Assembly: GCA_018105865.1 (NCBI GenBank)
Contig: CM030834.1
Location: 16,464,719 to 16,528,718 of the forward strand
Direction of reading: 5' to 3'
DNA: 64,000 nt
From: Metaphire vulgaris
Lineage: Eukaryota > Annelida > Clitellata > Crassiclitellata > Megascolecidae
Under the pieces are notes generated by a model. That model was given only the letters and a program-made list of their open reading frames with translations. It was not told where the DNA came from and made no database searches. Position numbers and translations under genes: made by a program. Positions 15,347 to 26,966 of the stretch are shown in pieces; position 1 is the first letter of the stretch; the number at the start of each line of letters is the position of its first letter.

Positions 15347-18300
15347 CTACAACACAAAAATCCATTACCTTCAGTTTATAAAAAAAAACTGCAGGTATGC
15401 TCACTTGTCTAGCAACAGAACAATACTGAGATATTAATTTAGGTAAAGCTTAATTTTAAATTAAAGCAGAATATAATAATAGGCTTCCTGTTTAAAAATG
15501 GCAATAACCGTGTTGTGGCGTAGGTCCTATGTACAAGTCATGTGCTGCAGCACCAACCAAGAGTTTCGCAATCAATCAATCATAGCCCAGCATTAACTAA
15601 TTTATTGTACCACCACCATCACGATCATCACTACTTCTACCACAACCACTATTGTCATGTCCATCACAAATACTACTGTCATTACCTCAAAAATCATCAG
15701 CAATAACAACACCATACTCTTAATAATTAAAGCATCATATCTAGGTTTGATGTTATCCAGGATTTTTTTTGAAAAAAAATTCCGGAACGCAATAGTCAGC
15801 AGTCAGTTGTGAACACATTAAAGTGGTCGTACAATTATTCTAATTGTTTGGACCATTGATAAAAATAAAATTTTTCATAAGAAAATTGAAAAAGTGATGG
15901 CAATTAAATATAGTTCAAACGTTCTATTTGTTAACTTTATGTTGCAATTTTAAAAAATTAAACCAGTCTTCAGATTTTCCGGAATGCTGTTCCACCTTGT
16001 TCCGGCATAAAAAAAGCCCTGATGTTATCAAAATATTGTCATTGGGTATGACTAGATAATATTTTAAAATGTTGTAATTTATACCTCAACATGGTATGGT
16101 AGAAAAATGGCACTTGCAAGACTTCCTACTATTCCACTGAATAAGTAGATAACAGCCAGTCGAAACCAACCAATCAGCTTTTCCAGGTCCCGCATGATGA
16201 AAGCTTGATAAATAATCGTAACCAAGAGTTGAATAAGTCTGGGAAACAAATACAAATACATGTTAAAATAAGGCAGCACAAAAAATAGATTGCATCAGTT
16301 TGCAGAAAATAAAACGCATATTGTAACATTAACCATCCATAAATACTATAACCATACATAAATACTATAAAAGTAAAGTCCTTCCCAAGCTCTCAACTAG
16401 GGCGGCGCTGATCTTGGTTTCAAAGGCGACTGGTACAAGTCACATTATACGGGCCAGTGTTCTCATGTAAGGCGCCTGTTCACTTTGCTGTTAAACCGCT
16501 ATTCAGTTGCCACCACCATCTGACGACTGAAAGCTGAGTTGATCTAAGGGCTCTGTCACAATTAGATCCCATGTCCATCAGCATACCTATCTAGCCTGTA
16601 ACCATTATAAAAAAAAACAAAAACCTCTATAGCACCACTTCATAATGCACAGGAGCATCAACCGATGACATCTTCCCACCCCTGTAACTACCGGTACTAT
16701 AGCTATGGGTGTTTCTTTATCTCCCTTGAACAATCTCTTGGGTTCTGGCATAAAACAAAAAAGGAGTTTCTTCTGCTAACACTGAACTGAAACAGTTGTG
16801 TTTAGGGCTTCACCATTTCTACAACTTCTATTATTATAAGTCCAAAAGCTACCTAATTAAGGCAGATTTTGTACAGTTTGTTCTATTCATTTTGCTGATG
16901 ACACAATTGCGAAATTTGTTACTATCCTGCTTAACAGTTTTTCATACTAACTTACAGACTTTGGAAAACTAGCGTATCAGCAACTTGTCATAGAAAAGCA
17001 CAGTGTCGCTCTAATAAAATCACTGCCACTAACCCAACATGTAAAAACTGAGATATCACTAATCGTCCAAACTGATCAGGAACTTTTGGTTCATAAAATG
17101 CAATCATTCCACAGATAGCATCCATACAGAAAACCTATGAAAACAAACAACAGAGGAAAGAGGCCATCAAAAACAAACTCTTTCTAAAACTTAACATAGA
17201 AGGCGGGTATTGTGGTCCTAGCCGCTACTTAACTACTAGTACAGAAAAGAGAGAGTAAATACATGGAGAGATTCCAGAGGCTATATCTGATACATTAAGT
17301 AAAGTAGCAACAATAACTGAATTTTATTCAGAAGCTTTGTCATGAGCCTATCACAAAAGGTCATGGTGAAAGCTAAAAGTTTAAGAACTGAAAGATTTCT
17401 AAAATCTAGAAAAAGCGGCACACAAAGATTAGTGAAAACACATTACAGTATTGCCATGTTTACCAATACTTGAAGCATTTCTGTCTAACTAATTCAAGCT
17501 TAAACATATGTACCTAGGCAGAGCAAAAGAAGTCAAGCAATACTGTACTATCCTCTGAAATAACAAGACATTGGTAGGGCTCATCCATTTATTACAACAG
17601 TATGAAATGAGGGAAAGGTTGAAACTGGATATACTATATAAATTAACAACCTATTGGAGAGGTATGGACAAGGAATGAACAAAACCCTAAAAGTTGGATT
17701 CAATTCAGCTGACATAAATGGATGATTGGCTATCAGTTACCTGTGAGCACAGCGAGTTGTTGGGATAGAAGTGACCTTTGAGGAAACTACAATGCTTATC
17801 ACTGGTGATGAGACATTCACCCTGGATGCCGACACAACAAGGCCGTCCAATGATTTCACAGGTCATGTGAGGACTTGCATTACGAGATAGAGGAGAAGCT
17901 TTTAAGCATTCCTGAGATTCGTATTTTCACAGAAAATGTAAACATAAACCAATTGTAAGTAAAGCAAGTAAAGTCCTCCCGAGCACTCAAGGTTCTTGCA
18001 AACTTCAAGTCTTGTAGGGCGGTGCTGCTTTCCATTACAGCAACTAGAGAAATTGGCATCGTTAGTGTTTTGTACCATAAACCTACCACAAAATTCATTT
18101 GCTGCCCCAAACATAGGTGTGACTACATAATAGTATTACAAAATTATCTGTCTTGGCCTTGAGCCTATTTTTATGCCGTTCATCAAAATGTTGAAGAAAG
18201 TGACAATCTACCTTGTCTCTGGCTTACAACCTTCAATTGCTTTTCCCAGTGAAACTTGGGGGAAATTAGAAATTTGCCTCTTTTGGTTTTGACTGGTGAC

Positions 18301-21300
18301 CTTTTCACTTGTTAGCCTTGTTTTAAATTAGTCTCTGGCAACAAATCTAGTCCAAAACACTCAAGGCTTGCTTGATGTTCCACGATCATATGCTTAATTT
18401 TCAGCATCAGCACTTAGCATCAATGGTACAACCCTTTGAAATTTTCTTGATAGGAGCACCCTGTCTTGCAAATTTGCAATCAATGACTCCACAGCACTCA
18501 TTCTGAAACGTATATTACCCTATTTTTTTCCTCTTCAAAGCAATGTGAGCGAGAGTGCTTCTGAGTGTTAGTTCAGAAGAGGTGCTATATAAACGCTTTG
18601 TTACATCACATTAGATCATGTTGTTGTGAACAGCATACAAGAAATTTCTGCTGAGTGCAATTGGAAGGAAGCCAAATAGACAGAAACACGGAGGGTGTTG
18701 AAGACATCCAATAACTAATGAAAAATTACTATAAAACATTTCAATCCTTCTAGCATACATGTGCATTCATGATTCCCTATTTATGATAATAAGTCAAAGA
18801 ATTTTCCTAAATATTATTCGTTTTGAAATTTAAAATAATTAATTAATGAACAATTCTAAACTGGTCTACCCATTTCCCATTACATTTTTAGGTCTATATC
18901 AGTAGCAGCAACTACAATGCCAATGGTGTGAAAGAAAATCTCCTGCTTAGTGCTTGTGTTTTACTGTCATATATGAGTAAAACAGGTCTTTTGACAAGTT
19001 CCAAGAGCTAGGTGCATTTTAACATCACCAAATGTTTCTCATAAAATGATGTGCAGCTAACATAAATTAATTGCAATATATATGAAACAGAACTGATGTA
19101 GTTTCACATGAAAACGTTTTCAAAACAATTTCATAATATGACAAGCAAATATACAGAATAGAGCTTACCGGCCACTTGGTAATATCATCAGGCCACTGAT
19201 CTTTTAGAATAGGCGATGGATTGTCACAATATCTAAATAGCAAACGAGACAAAAGTGAAATCTGCATGGGCAGAATATATCCAATAGCTACAGGCACAGA
19301 TTATGGAAATGTCGTGGTACCAAAAGCTTACAGGCTAAATCAATTTGACTGAGCAGAAAGAATAACATCAAAAGTGTATTAATATCTGGGACTGATGACT
19401 AGCAAACAAGCTGCTGTGTCAAAAATGCTCACAATGACATGTTTCATCAGCACCAAAATATAGTGGAAAAGGCCGACTAAAATTATACGCTTGTAGTCAA
19501 TTAGTATAAAAAGTAGAAACAAGCACAAAATGCACCTAGATGAAATAAGCGCTGGATAGAAACTGGAGGATATAGTGTCCCTACTTTTCATTTCCAGGTG
19601 ATGCTCAATTGCTGCACCAGCCATCAACAGGCAAGAATGTGCCCTTGTTCCTAGAATCCAATTCCATTACCGAAAAACTCAAAAGAACCATTATCTACTG
19701 GGAATGGACTATATAAAGACCAGCGACATCTCACAAAACTCAAGATAAATCTTCATAAAGAAGAGACCTGGAGCTATCAGAGTGTATCCATAAACACTGT
19801 AACCGTTAAACAAACAGTTAATCACATTTCTTATATCTGTGTGCTAAATATTGACAGTAGCCAAATGTTACTCAGTCATACTTTGGATCTAAACCACACA
19901 CAGACCCAGAGGTACGGGAGATATTCGAGCTCCGGTCCGGCCATTTCTTCCAATCTGCCATAAGGGACTAGATACAGCAACACCAAATGTAAGAAACACA
20001 AAATGCAGTTAAACAACACAGATTTTAATTACTATCTAAGGCTAGTGTTTGTTAACTTAACAGCAATACAATGTAGTTTTATCAAACAGCAGCTCTGTTT
20101 GGCACTTGTTAATTTGCAAAATAATTTGTTTAATATAGAATTGGTATTGTAATAAGTTAAACAGGTTAATCCTCAGCACCACTAAGTAAAATCATATAAG
20201 TTAATATTTAAGAATAGTCACATCAGAAAACTAACAGAACAGTCCTTTTTTGATGTCATGATGCATCCAGACTCGTCATTATATATGCAGCAGGCCTTCT
20301 GTCTTTCAAGAGCTCGATCAAGCTTAATTGCTTCTTTAATATGGTAATCATTTCGCATGCACGGAGAAAACTTAGCACCAGCATGGATTAGGTCTCTCTA
20401 AGAGATAAAATCAACGAGCAATCATTATTGAGAAAGTGATAAAGTGTCATGTTGGCAGTAAAAAAAGTGCACATTCACAGTACAAAACAGCATCACCAAA
20501 TCAAGCATTTTAAGAAAAATTGCAGTCATAAGTCAAAATATCATTACATGAAATGAAGTGCCATGCAACTGTCTTGATAGTCTCTTCAACCTCAAAAGTT
20601 GCTAATATCCATTTTTAGTTGCTCTACAATAGTCCTGGTGTGAATCTGAAACTCATCATTATTAAAACATCTTTTACACAAACAAGCTTCTGAGAAGAGA
20701 AGTTGGCACGTCATATAAAAATCCTAAATAGCCGATTCAAATATTTTCATATACCTATACTTTTTCTGCCATTGCTGTTCTGCTTCAAATGATAAATTTA
20801 ACACTTGCCTTTAGCTGTAAGGATTTTATGGAAAGTGTTTCACTGGGACATTTACCAGAAAGAAACACAATAACACATTCACACTTACTGAGGCTGGGCC
20901 TATCCACAAGTTCTCCTCCTCAGTATAGCTCACTTCTTCCATTATAGCATGAAGTCTGGGTGCCTAAATACCAAACAATTCCAAATAGCAGGTCACTGTT
21001 TGTATTTTTATAAGGACTCAATAAACAAACTAGATATTCAACACAGACTGTAGCCAATTTATAGTTAAGTAAAATACTCATTATTTAATGCTGAAACTGC
21101 TTGTAACTTCAAATAGTAAAGCCATGAAAATATATGAAAAACTGTATGAAAAAATGACTGCCCACCTCACCCTTGATTACCCGTGATCCTATTCCAATTG
21201 GGCCCACTCCATAAAGTGAAATGGTCACAATAAACACAACAATCTGCACAAAGGTCACCCAATACGTGAAGAACGGTCTAAAACACATTCAGAGCATATA

Positions 21301-24300
21301 TAATTCAATTCATTCTCATAATCAGTTTTATTGAAAATGTCAGAATTATTTATGAGAAAATTTTAATAATTATTACCAAATATGATAAACTGATTGCAAT
21401 GAGAACTTCTGGGAATGTGAGCATAAGTACCGGGTGGGTAAGTAAAATCTCGTACATTTATATAGCATTTTGGAAAGCATTACAGCAGCAGCTGCTTACT
21501 CTTATGTGTAATCTTTCATGAAAGTAAGTAAAATGTTGTGGACTTATATAGCGCTTTGGAAAGCAGCACAACAGTAACTGCTTATTCTTAGGCACACAGC
21601 CTTTCTTAAAATAGCTATGTGAAAGGTGAAATAGTCATAGGCAAGGTGGATTGTCAGCTGGGTCAGTGTTTCCATGAGGAGGAGGAGGAGGGACAGGTTG
21701 TTACAGCAACGAAGAAAATGACTTTTGGAACAGGAAGGTTGAAGTTTAGACTTAAAGACCTAAGGAAATAATGAAGGAATTAAATAAAATGAGGATTCAT
21801 AGCTTTTTATTTGACTATCGTAGGCTGCGGAGGAAAGTTGGAATTGAGTTCCAAAGTTCTGGTGCAGTGTATGAGAAAGCACAGTTGCAGATTTTGAGAG
21901 ATGACTGATTTAACAGGTGAAAAAGCATGAGATGTAGGTCCAGAAGGCTGAGGCGTTAAGATTTTTCACAGATAGACAGATTTTGATGAATGAAGTGAAC
22001 TGTATGTAATCATTATTACCTTGTATTGAATGCGTTCAGATATTTTAATTCAGTGCAGTGATTCCAGTAATCAGTATAGATGAGATGTGGCAGAACTTTG
22101 GTGATTTGGTTACTGCTCGAGCTAGTGCATTTTGAATTGATTGCAATTTGCTGATGGAGGTTTTTGGAAGGTTATAGCAGAGGGAGTTGCAGTAGTCTAG
22201 TTTAGAATGGACTATTGAAGTGGCAATCACAAAATAATTACCTTGTTTGTTTAAGGTTGACTCTGTGTACTCAAGTTTTTGTCATTATAATTTTTGGTCT
22301 TATCAAGCGTTATGCATTTTGGGACAAAATGTCTAAAAGATGGAGCATTGCAAAACAGAGAAGTTAAGGTATTATTAATCCCAGAGGAGACCTTCATAGT
22401 TGCCATCATCTGCCCATCATCACAGCTAGTCGAATGAATAGCTGGGTTCAGTACTTCCAATTAATCATAACTGTGCAATGATTATTGTTTTAAAATAGGA
22501 CTAAGTATTCTGATTCACTATACAGAACGATTACCATTAAATTGCTAAGTTGATTGGTTAGGCTAATGCCTTTCTTTAAACTTTGATTGGCTATGATCTT
22601 ATAATTGACATACTGAATAATAATAAAACAGCAGGTTTGGGGCTGCAGCTCTCTCTTGCTTTCGCCAGATACCTCAACTTTCGGATAATGCCATTGTCAT
22701 CAAGACAGTTGTTCCGCTGTCTAAACAGCATAAACAAGCAAGTGTCCCGATTCCTAAACGGTCCCAAATGTATAGTGCACTCAGTGCACTATAAGTCTAT
22801 AATGAGTAAATTTTGCAACTCCTACTTCAGCATCCTACATCCTGCATAGTCCTGCTTGAAAGCTGACCAGCAGAAAAAAGAAACCTTCTGCTATGAATAA
22901 TTTTATTTCATTTTGTATCCTTTTTTGGAAATTAGTATAAATACCAAGCTTGTTCAGTGCTCTGAAGGTCTATCATAGTCTTTTCCAGCCTTGAGCGCTT
23001 CACATATCCACCAGGATATGATGTCTTCACAGAGGAACATTTGTTATTTCAGACTGAAGTAGCAGAAGTTTGTGGTCCATCTGCTCTCTTCAAAGTGGTC
23101 CTTCCACTTTTTGACTATCTTCTCTCTCTCTCTCCTCTCTCCTCTCTCTCTGTCTCTCTCTTTCTCTGTCTGTCTGTCTGTCTCTGTCTCTCTCTCTCCT
23201 TCTGTCTGTCTCCGTTTGTCTGTCTATCTGCTAAAAAGATGGTCCATTGTTTGTTTCCACTCATTATCCAGACGTTTCATCTCAAGACGTTTCATCAGGA
23301 GGACTATTCATCTTAGGACTATTCATCTCAGGCCTATTCAACTCAGATAAAGTTATAATGGTTAGGGTTATGAATCATCCTGAGATGAATAGTCCTGAGA
23401 TGAATAGTCCTCCTGATGAAATGTCCTGAGATGAATCGTCCTTGATGTGAATTGTCAGTGTTGAATCGTCCTGAGATGAATCATCCTGAGATTAAACGTC
23501 CTGAATTCCTTCCACTCATAAAATTGTTAAATTGCTGCTAATGTTCTTAACTGCATTATAAAGTAGAGAAGAATTTCATGTTATATGCTGCTACTACTTT
23601 TCACCTCTGTTCATTCAACTCTGTGACTATGTCATATCAGAGTCTTCTCTTTAGTGCACAAGAGTTTACAACCTTCCCAAGTATTCCAAATTGATGATAA
23701 ATTCCTGTGCATAGACACAAAGGAGATCAATGCAGTGTTTATACATAATGCATAGTATTTTGTATCCACAGCATGATGAAAGTTGCAGCTGTCCTGCATC
23801 CTCACACTAAGAACCCAATGATGAAACCTTGTTTTTAAGCACATCTCATTCTAGGTGATCTGCTTGTAAGATCCAAAGATACGCAGTGATCTTTACGCAT
23901 TACTATCCTTTAAGTAACATCTGAAATCCCTGTCTCTTCATTCTGGGATGAATTCAAATTAGTCTTGCACCAAACTTTAACTGAGCTTCATTAATTCTAA
24001 GTCTAAAATTCAATGATTTTTTAATAGTATGCTACTGTAATATGCCCTTGTTCCTATGGCCATATCACTAACCCTTTGGCCATGGCAATCCGTATAACCG
24101 ATAGGCTACGAAGTCAAAATATAGGCCTTACAGGATGAAAGGGGTAACAACTTCCGGTGGGCGCCGTCATGGCCGGCCCGCACACGTTTGTGTGCGCTTC
24201 GGATTTCGTCGCCGTTTTGGTTTTATCCGATGTTCTACGAGCGGACTTTTGCATTGACTCGTTGGTTTTTCGAGGGTCTTCTGCAGTTCTTCGCTTTTTA

Positions 24301-26966
24301 ACGTCGTTCTGAACGTTTCGAATCGGTCATCGTTCGTATAAAGCTCGCCAAGGTCAGCCGCTAATGGCTGCCGCATGGTACAGCGCGACCGTGAAGGGAT
24401 GTTTTTCGGACTTCATTGAGTCAATCTTCGTCGGATTCACTGATATCAGCGACGAAACATTTCTCTCGGAAGACCGCTCTTGGATTTCGCTGCCGGGGAA
24501 TACTTCTGACTAGCTGGGGCGTCCGTCTTCGGGTCCGCCCATCGCCGTCGGTCTCCTTGCGGGAAATTCTTCTACCAATCTCGCGGACCAACAACATCTT
24601 CCGTTCTGCGCTGACAACATCGTGGTGGTTGCAGTTCTCCAGTGAAAGACCACTTCTTACGACTGCACTGGACTTCTCGTCGCCAGTTTTGATTTTCTTC
24701 ATCCGAGCGGACTTCAACTTCAACATTGCCATCTTCTGTCCACCATTGACATGTCAGCGTTGTCAAAGCGCTTTTGACTTTGGTACTTAACCATGTTACA
24801 GCGCTATAAAAATTGTCTTAGTAATAATAATAATAATAATAATAACTATGTCACAAAGCAAATGGCAAGTTTAATAACATTATTATGAAAAAATGCAAAC
24901 CTATATACTGTCAAATTTGCCATGTTCAATCGTACTTCTGAAATCAGTCGTGATTTACGATATTCTCGGCTCAAAAGGTCCCCCACAAGGCCTTTGCCCA
25001 GTTCTCTTTCCTCTGGCTCTGGTTCCAAAAATTTCAATTTCTTCTCTTTAGGCTGAGGAGTCATCATGGAGTGTCCTGAAGGAGTGCGAGCAGCAGGAGT
25101 TTGTGGCATAGGGGTCAGAGCCGTCGGTGTAGGTGTTGGACGAAGTGATCCAGGAGTGGATGGGGGTGGGGAAGGGGGACGACGTGATGAAACTGGTGGT
25201 TGTGTCGCAGAATCTCCGCCATCAGGATGTCCTGACTTTTGTTTTAAAATGCAGAATAATTAAAAATTCAAGCATTTATGGTCTTTAATTATTTACTGTT
25301 AAAAAATAATATTTTGAGAATAGCAAGGTTAATGCACCTGTAGAATATAAAGTAATTATTGAACAAGATGCATCGGGCCACAAAGTGATGAAATACAAAT
25401 TGCTGCTCAGTTTTAAGATAGGCACGTAATACCATTCAAAATCTCTCTAAAGGTATCACTAAAGCAAATTTTTAAACTACGTACCATTCTCTCTTTCAGG
25501 TCTTTATAAGCAAGTTGCAATGCTGAAGGCCTGCCCACCTTAGTGTTACCTCCTAAGCCACTATCTGATTTTCCCTGTTCCGGTGGACTAAAATTGAAAA
25601 TGCAGCAAATTTGCTTGTTTATTTCATGCCCTCTCATAGTCAAGGCTGAATGAAAGGTGTTCAACAGGATGAAAGTGATTCATCATCAGATTCCTTGTGG
25701 ACATCATGTGATTAGTCCCGCACAAACTATTTAGACGACATTATTAAAACTAAAACTAGACTATGAACATCATATCTCCGTTCCTTTCTTACTGTTCAGG
25801 ATCATAGACACTCAACCAGGTCTTCAAATGCATTAACTCTTCAGATAGCACACACTCATGAATAAGCTGGTGCACTGTGCCAAGTTTTTGGGTAGTGCTA
25901 TAGAAATTTTGTTTTATTTACTCACACCACTCTAGGTAAGTGCAGCTTTTGAGAGGCTGGATTCAATCCCGGCATTGGTCTGCTCTGCCGACAGTGCCGA
26001 GTCTCTAGTGACATTTCGATCAGGAAGACTCAAAAACAACATGTTCTCTGTTGCCCATCCAACATAATCAGAGCCAGAAAGTCGGACTGACTTGTTGAAT
26101 TTGACAATAAGGTATTACAATTCTACTTTAGAATGACAATCAACTAACGTCAATTGCCTTTCTAAATGGCACTATAGAAATTCTTTAGTTACTTAAATCG
26201 TGTTAAGAACAGTGTTTTTGTTAATTCTGATAACCTTGAAGGTCGGCCTCTCTGATCCTGACCAGCTTTTGTCAGAAGACGACCTTGTTGGTTCAAGGCC
26301 AAGCTCCTTCGTTGCAAATTTGCCTGCTTAATCTTCCACTCCTCTGAATTATCTCCAGCAACTCCCAGAAATTCAGCAACACTCTTTTTTGCTTGTCTGA
26401 AAATCATATTCTCTCGATAATAATAATAAGCTGAGCAATCCAGGAGACAAGACAACAGGTCGTCTGCATGATATTTCATTAAATTGAGCTTTGATATCGC
26501 AAGGTTGTTCTGCATAAAATGTCATTTCCTGGTTCATATGATTTGCAATCAAAAAGCCCCACAATATCAATACCATGAATTTACCATAACTGGCACATAA
26601 TTTGGTGGAGTCTTGTTTTTATCTTTATTAAATACAATGCCAATTACATGACTTCTGCCAACTTTCCTGCCATAAGGAAATAAAAGCCGCAAATAAATTT
26701 TAACAAATATTTAACCAATTCCCCATGTATTGATGACAATGAGTAAAAGACTTGCAAGACACTGGGAGCATCGTAAACTGAAAATTTCTCAAATACAAGT
26801 GTGAAAAACCAGAAAAGAACAATTTTGCCCATAGATTAGGAGATACTTCTTCTAGTTTTTACAGAATTAGCATCTGATAGGATGAAAGTAAATTTTAGCA
26901 GAAAACTTACCGTGCATATTGTTTTGATTTTGATTGACCCTCTGTTCTATCTGCCATTGTCTTAAA
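14906..26966 (-). CDS. iRhom: inactive rhomboid pseudoprotease (RHBDF-like), complete, 13 coding exons
   Basis: Polytopic ER/Golgi protein; in animals iRhoms escort ADAM17-type sheddases and act on EGF-family ligands (family knowledge). Coding parts in transcript order: 26957-26911, 26396-26235, 25587-25485, 25235-24901, 21277-21166, 20963-20889, 20397-20236, 19967-19882, 19232-19169, 17911-17741, 17134-17034, 16238-16085, 15346-14906. Every phase matches and the sum is 2013 bases (670 residues plus stop). Seen in order: conserved cytoplasmic VAEFLGVAGDNSEEW and LQRRSLALN, TM1 after YRPFFTYW, the Cys-rich luminal iRhom homology domain (WPDDITKWPEC, CEIIGRPCCVGI, CSQVFCMD), VPDQFGRL, MRDLEKLIGW, LASAIFLPYH, AGPAGSHFG and NYAHLFGF, and a Cys-rich tail. 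The GxSG catalytic motif is GPAG, so it is proteolytically dead. It is shorter than the vertebrate proteins (about 850), mainly in the N-terminal tail. Confidence 0.95.
15758..16021. mobile_element. hAT-type element in iRhom intron
   Basis: Ends are CAGGATTTTTTTTG and AAAAAAAGCCCTG. A perfect duplication ATGTTATC is at 15750-15757 and 16022-16029. It contains inverted TTCCGGAA-type blocks. Confidence 0.88.
16085..16238 (-). CDS. iRhom exon: TM2-TM3
   Basis: Encodes LIQLLVTIIYQAFIMRDLEK, LIGWFRLAVIYLFSGIVGSL and ASAIFLPYHVE. RDLEKLxGW and SGxxGxLASAIFLPY are family signatures. Confidence 0.95.
16370..16560. repeat. SINE-like repeat, AGTAAAGTCCTTCCC family (copy 1)
   Basis: Shares AAAGTCCT(T/C)CC(C/G)A(A/G)GC and AGGGCGG(C/T)GCTG with about 17960-18070 and 27376-27530. 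The three copies are diverged and no target duplication was found. Confidence 0.5.
17034..17134 (-). CDS. iRhom exon: rhomboid core entry
   Basis: Encodes VFCMDAICGMIAFYEPKVPD, QFGRLVISQFLHVG. VPDQFxRLxxSxFLHxG begins the rhomboid-like core. Confidence 0.93.
17741..17911 (-). CDS. iRhom exon: CEIIGRPCC block
   Basis: Encodes ECLKASPLSRNASPHMTCEI, then IGRPCCVGIQGECLI through SLCSQ. The cysteine pattern matches CxITGRPCCIGxxGxCEIT...LCSQ. 171 bases, phase 0. Confidence 0.94.
17960..18075. repeat. SINE-like repeat, AGTAAAGTCCTTCCC family (copy 2)
   Basis: AAAGTCCTCCCGAGCACTC and TAGGGCGGTGCTG are recognisable. It lies in the iRhom intron upstream of the 17741 exon. The rest of that intron, about 18080-19165, holds only a TATAAACGC SINE-like tail near 18540-18610. 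Confidence 0.5.
19169..19232 (-). CDS. iRhom exon: WPDDITKWP
   Basis: Encodes YCDNPSPILKDQWPDDITKW then P. The WP[ED]DITKWP string is near-invariant in iRhoms. 64 bases. Confidence 0.93.
19882..19967 (-). CDS. iRhom exon: luminal domain
   Basis: Encodes SLMADWKKWPDRSSNISRTS and GSVCGLDPK. It matches the WxKWP...GSVCxxDPR segment. Contains a possible N-glycosylation site (NIS). Confidence 0.9.
20236..20397 (-). CDS. iRhom exon: luminal Cys-rich region
   Basis: Encodes RDLIHAGAKFSPCMRNDYHI through SGCIMTSKKDCS. LIHxGAKFSPCxR is a family signature. 162 bases, phase 0. Confidence 0.93.
20889..20963 (-). CDS. iRhom exon: luminal domain start
   Basis: Encodes APRLHAIMEEVSYTEEENLW and IGPAS, equivalent to the ENFWIGPSS motif of iRhoms. 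75 bases, phase 0 at both ends. Confidence 0.9.
21166..21277 (-). CDS. iRhom exon: TM1
   Basis: Encodes (R)PFFTYWVTFVQIVVFIVT and ISLYGVGPIGIG, then SRVIKGE. PFFTYW.TFV is diagnostic of iRhoms. Acceptor gttttag, donor gtgggc. Confidence 0.93.
21436..21630 (+). repeat. TATAGCGCTTTGGAAAGC repeat, two tandem copies
   Basis: AGTAAAATCTCGTAC...TATAGCATTTTGGAAAGC and AGTAAAATGTTGTGG...TATAGCGCTTTGGAAAGC lie head to tail. A near-identical unit occurs at 63517-63625 and weaker ones at about 36405-36490 and 39000-39090. It resembles the 3' part of a SINE or LINE. Confidence 0.7.
21650..22240 (-). mobile_element. LINE (CR1/jockey-like) reverse-transcriptase fragment in iRhom intron
   Basis: The minus strand reads ATSIVHSKLDYCNSL then LPKTSISKLQSIQNALARAV, the diagnostic SRLDYCNSLLYGLPxxxIxKLQxVQNxAARLV of non-LTR retrotransposons. 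With a frame change it continues ISERIQYKVIMITYSSLH and PELWNSIP. Stops and frameshifts show it is dead. Confidence 0.85.
22241..23040. other. iRhom intron, nothing identified
   Basis: AT-rich with two unremarkable open frames (22251-22460 minus, 22583-22849 plus) that carry no motif I recognise. Part may belong to the LINE fragment just below it. Confidence 0.3.
23100..23230. repeat. CT/CTGT-rich low-complexity tract
   Basis: Mixed (CT)n and (CTGT)n. It precedes the second telomere-core element. Confidence 0.9.
23265..23509. mobile_element. Telomere-core inverted-repeat element, copy 2
   Basis: 245 bp flanked by a perfect 10-bp repeat TTCCACTCAT (23255-23264, 23510-23519). It has the same arm units as 1849-2183 (GACGTTTCATCTCA, GGAGGACTATTCATC) and the same single-copy block GATAAAGTTATAA, but in reverse orientation. 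Only about one and a half TTAGGG units (GGTTAGGGTT) remain at the centre. Both distal ends also match copy 1 when reversed (TATCC-GACG and ATTCAGGACG). Confidence 0.78.
23520..24140. other. iRhom intron, nothing identified
   Basis: No motif, tandem repeat or open frame of note was seen in this stretch. Confidence 0.3.
24140..24848 (+). repeat. GC-rich retroposon-like block with AAT tail
   Basis: A sharply GC-richer block than the flanking intron. It ends GCGCTATAAAAATTGTCTTAG followed by (TAA)n at 24820-24845, a SINE/LINE-type 3' end on the plus strand. Open frames exist on both strands (about 70-125 codons) but match nothing I recognise. Confidence 0.45.
24901..25235 (-). CDS. iRhom exon: Pro/Thr-rich tail and juxtamembrane helix
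   Basis: Encodes SGHPDGGDSATQPPV, a Pro/Ser/Thr stretch, then LGKGLVGDLLSREYRKSRL and NMANLTVY, matching the G.GVVGRWLNxSYRRS block of iRhoms. Acceptor aaaag before 25235 is chosen because it keeps phase 0 with the preceding exon; the stronger-looking cag four bases on would not. Donor gtttgc. Confidence 0.82.
25485..25587 (-). CDS. iRhom exon: cytoplasmic linker
   Basis: Encodes PPEQGKSDSGLGGNTKVGRP and SALQLAYKDLKERM. Acceptor ttttag, donor gtacgt. Phase is shared with both neighbours. Confidence 0.85.
25925..26195 (+). repeat. SINE-like repeat with tRNA-like head (copy 1)
   Basis: GGCTGGATTCAATCCCGGCA resembles a B box. The body GTATTACAATTCTACTTTAG and tail TGGCACTATAGAAATTCTTT recur, diverged, at about 52250-52405. 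Similar tails (GGCGCTATAGAAAT) occur near 25900 and 62415. Confidence 0.6.
26235..26396 (-). CDS. iRhom exon: conserved cytoplasmic motif
   Basis: Encodes QAKKSVAEFLGVAGDNSEEW through DQRGRPS. It corresponds to the SIRRGTAQWFGVSGD...QRRSL block conserved in iRhom N-termini. Acceptor ttttcag, donor gttatc. Confidence 0.9.
26911..26966 (-). CDS. iRhom exon with start codon
   Basis: After acceptor tttgcag come nine bases of 5' UTR, then ATG at 26957-26955: MADRTEGQSKSKQYA, ending CG|gtaagt. This is the first in-frame ATG and follows a splice acceptor, so at least one 5' noncoding exon lies further right (not located). Confidence 0.85.

Noticed and set aside
14906..26957. Active rhomboid protease
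   Set aside because: The GxSG motif is GPAG and the luminal iRhom homology domain is present, so it is a pseudoprotease.
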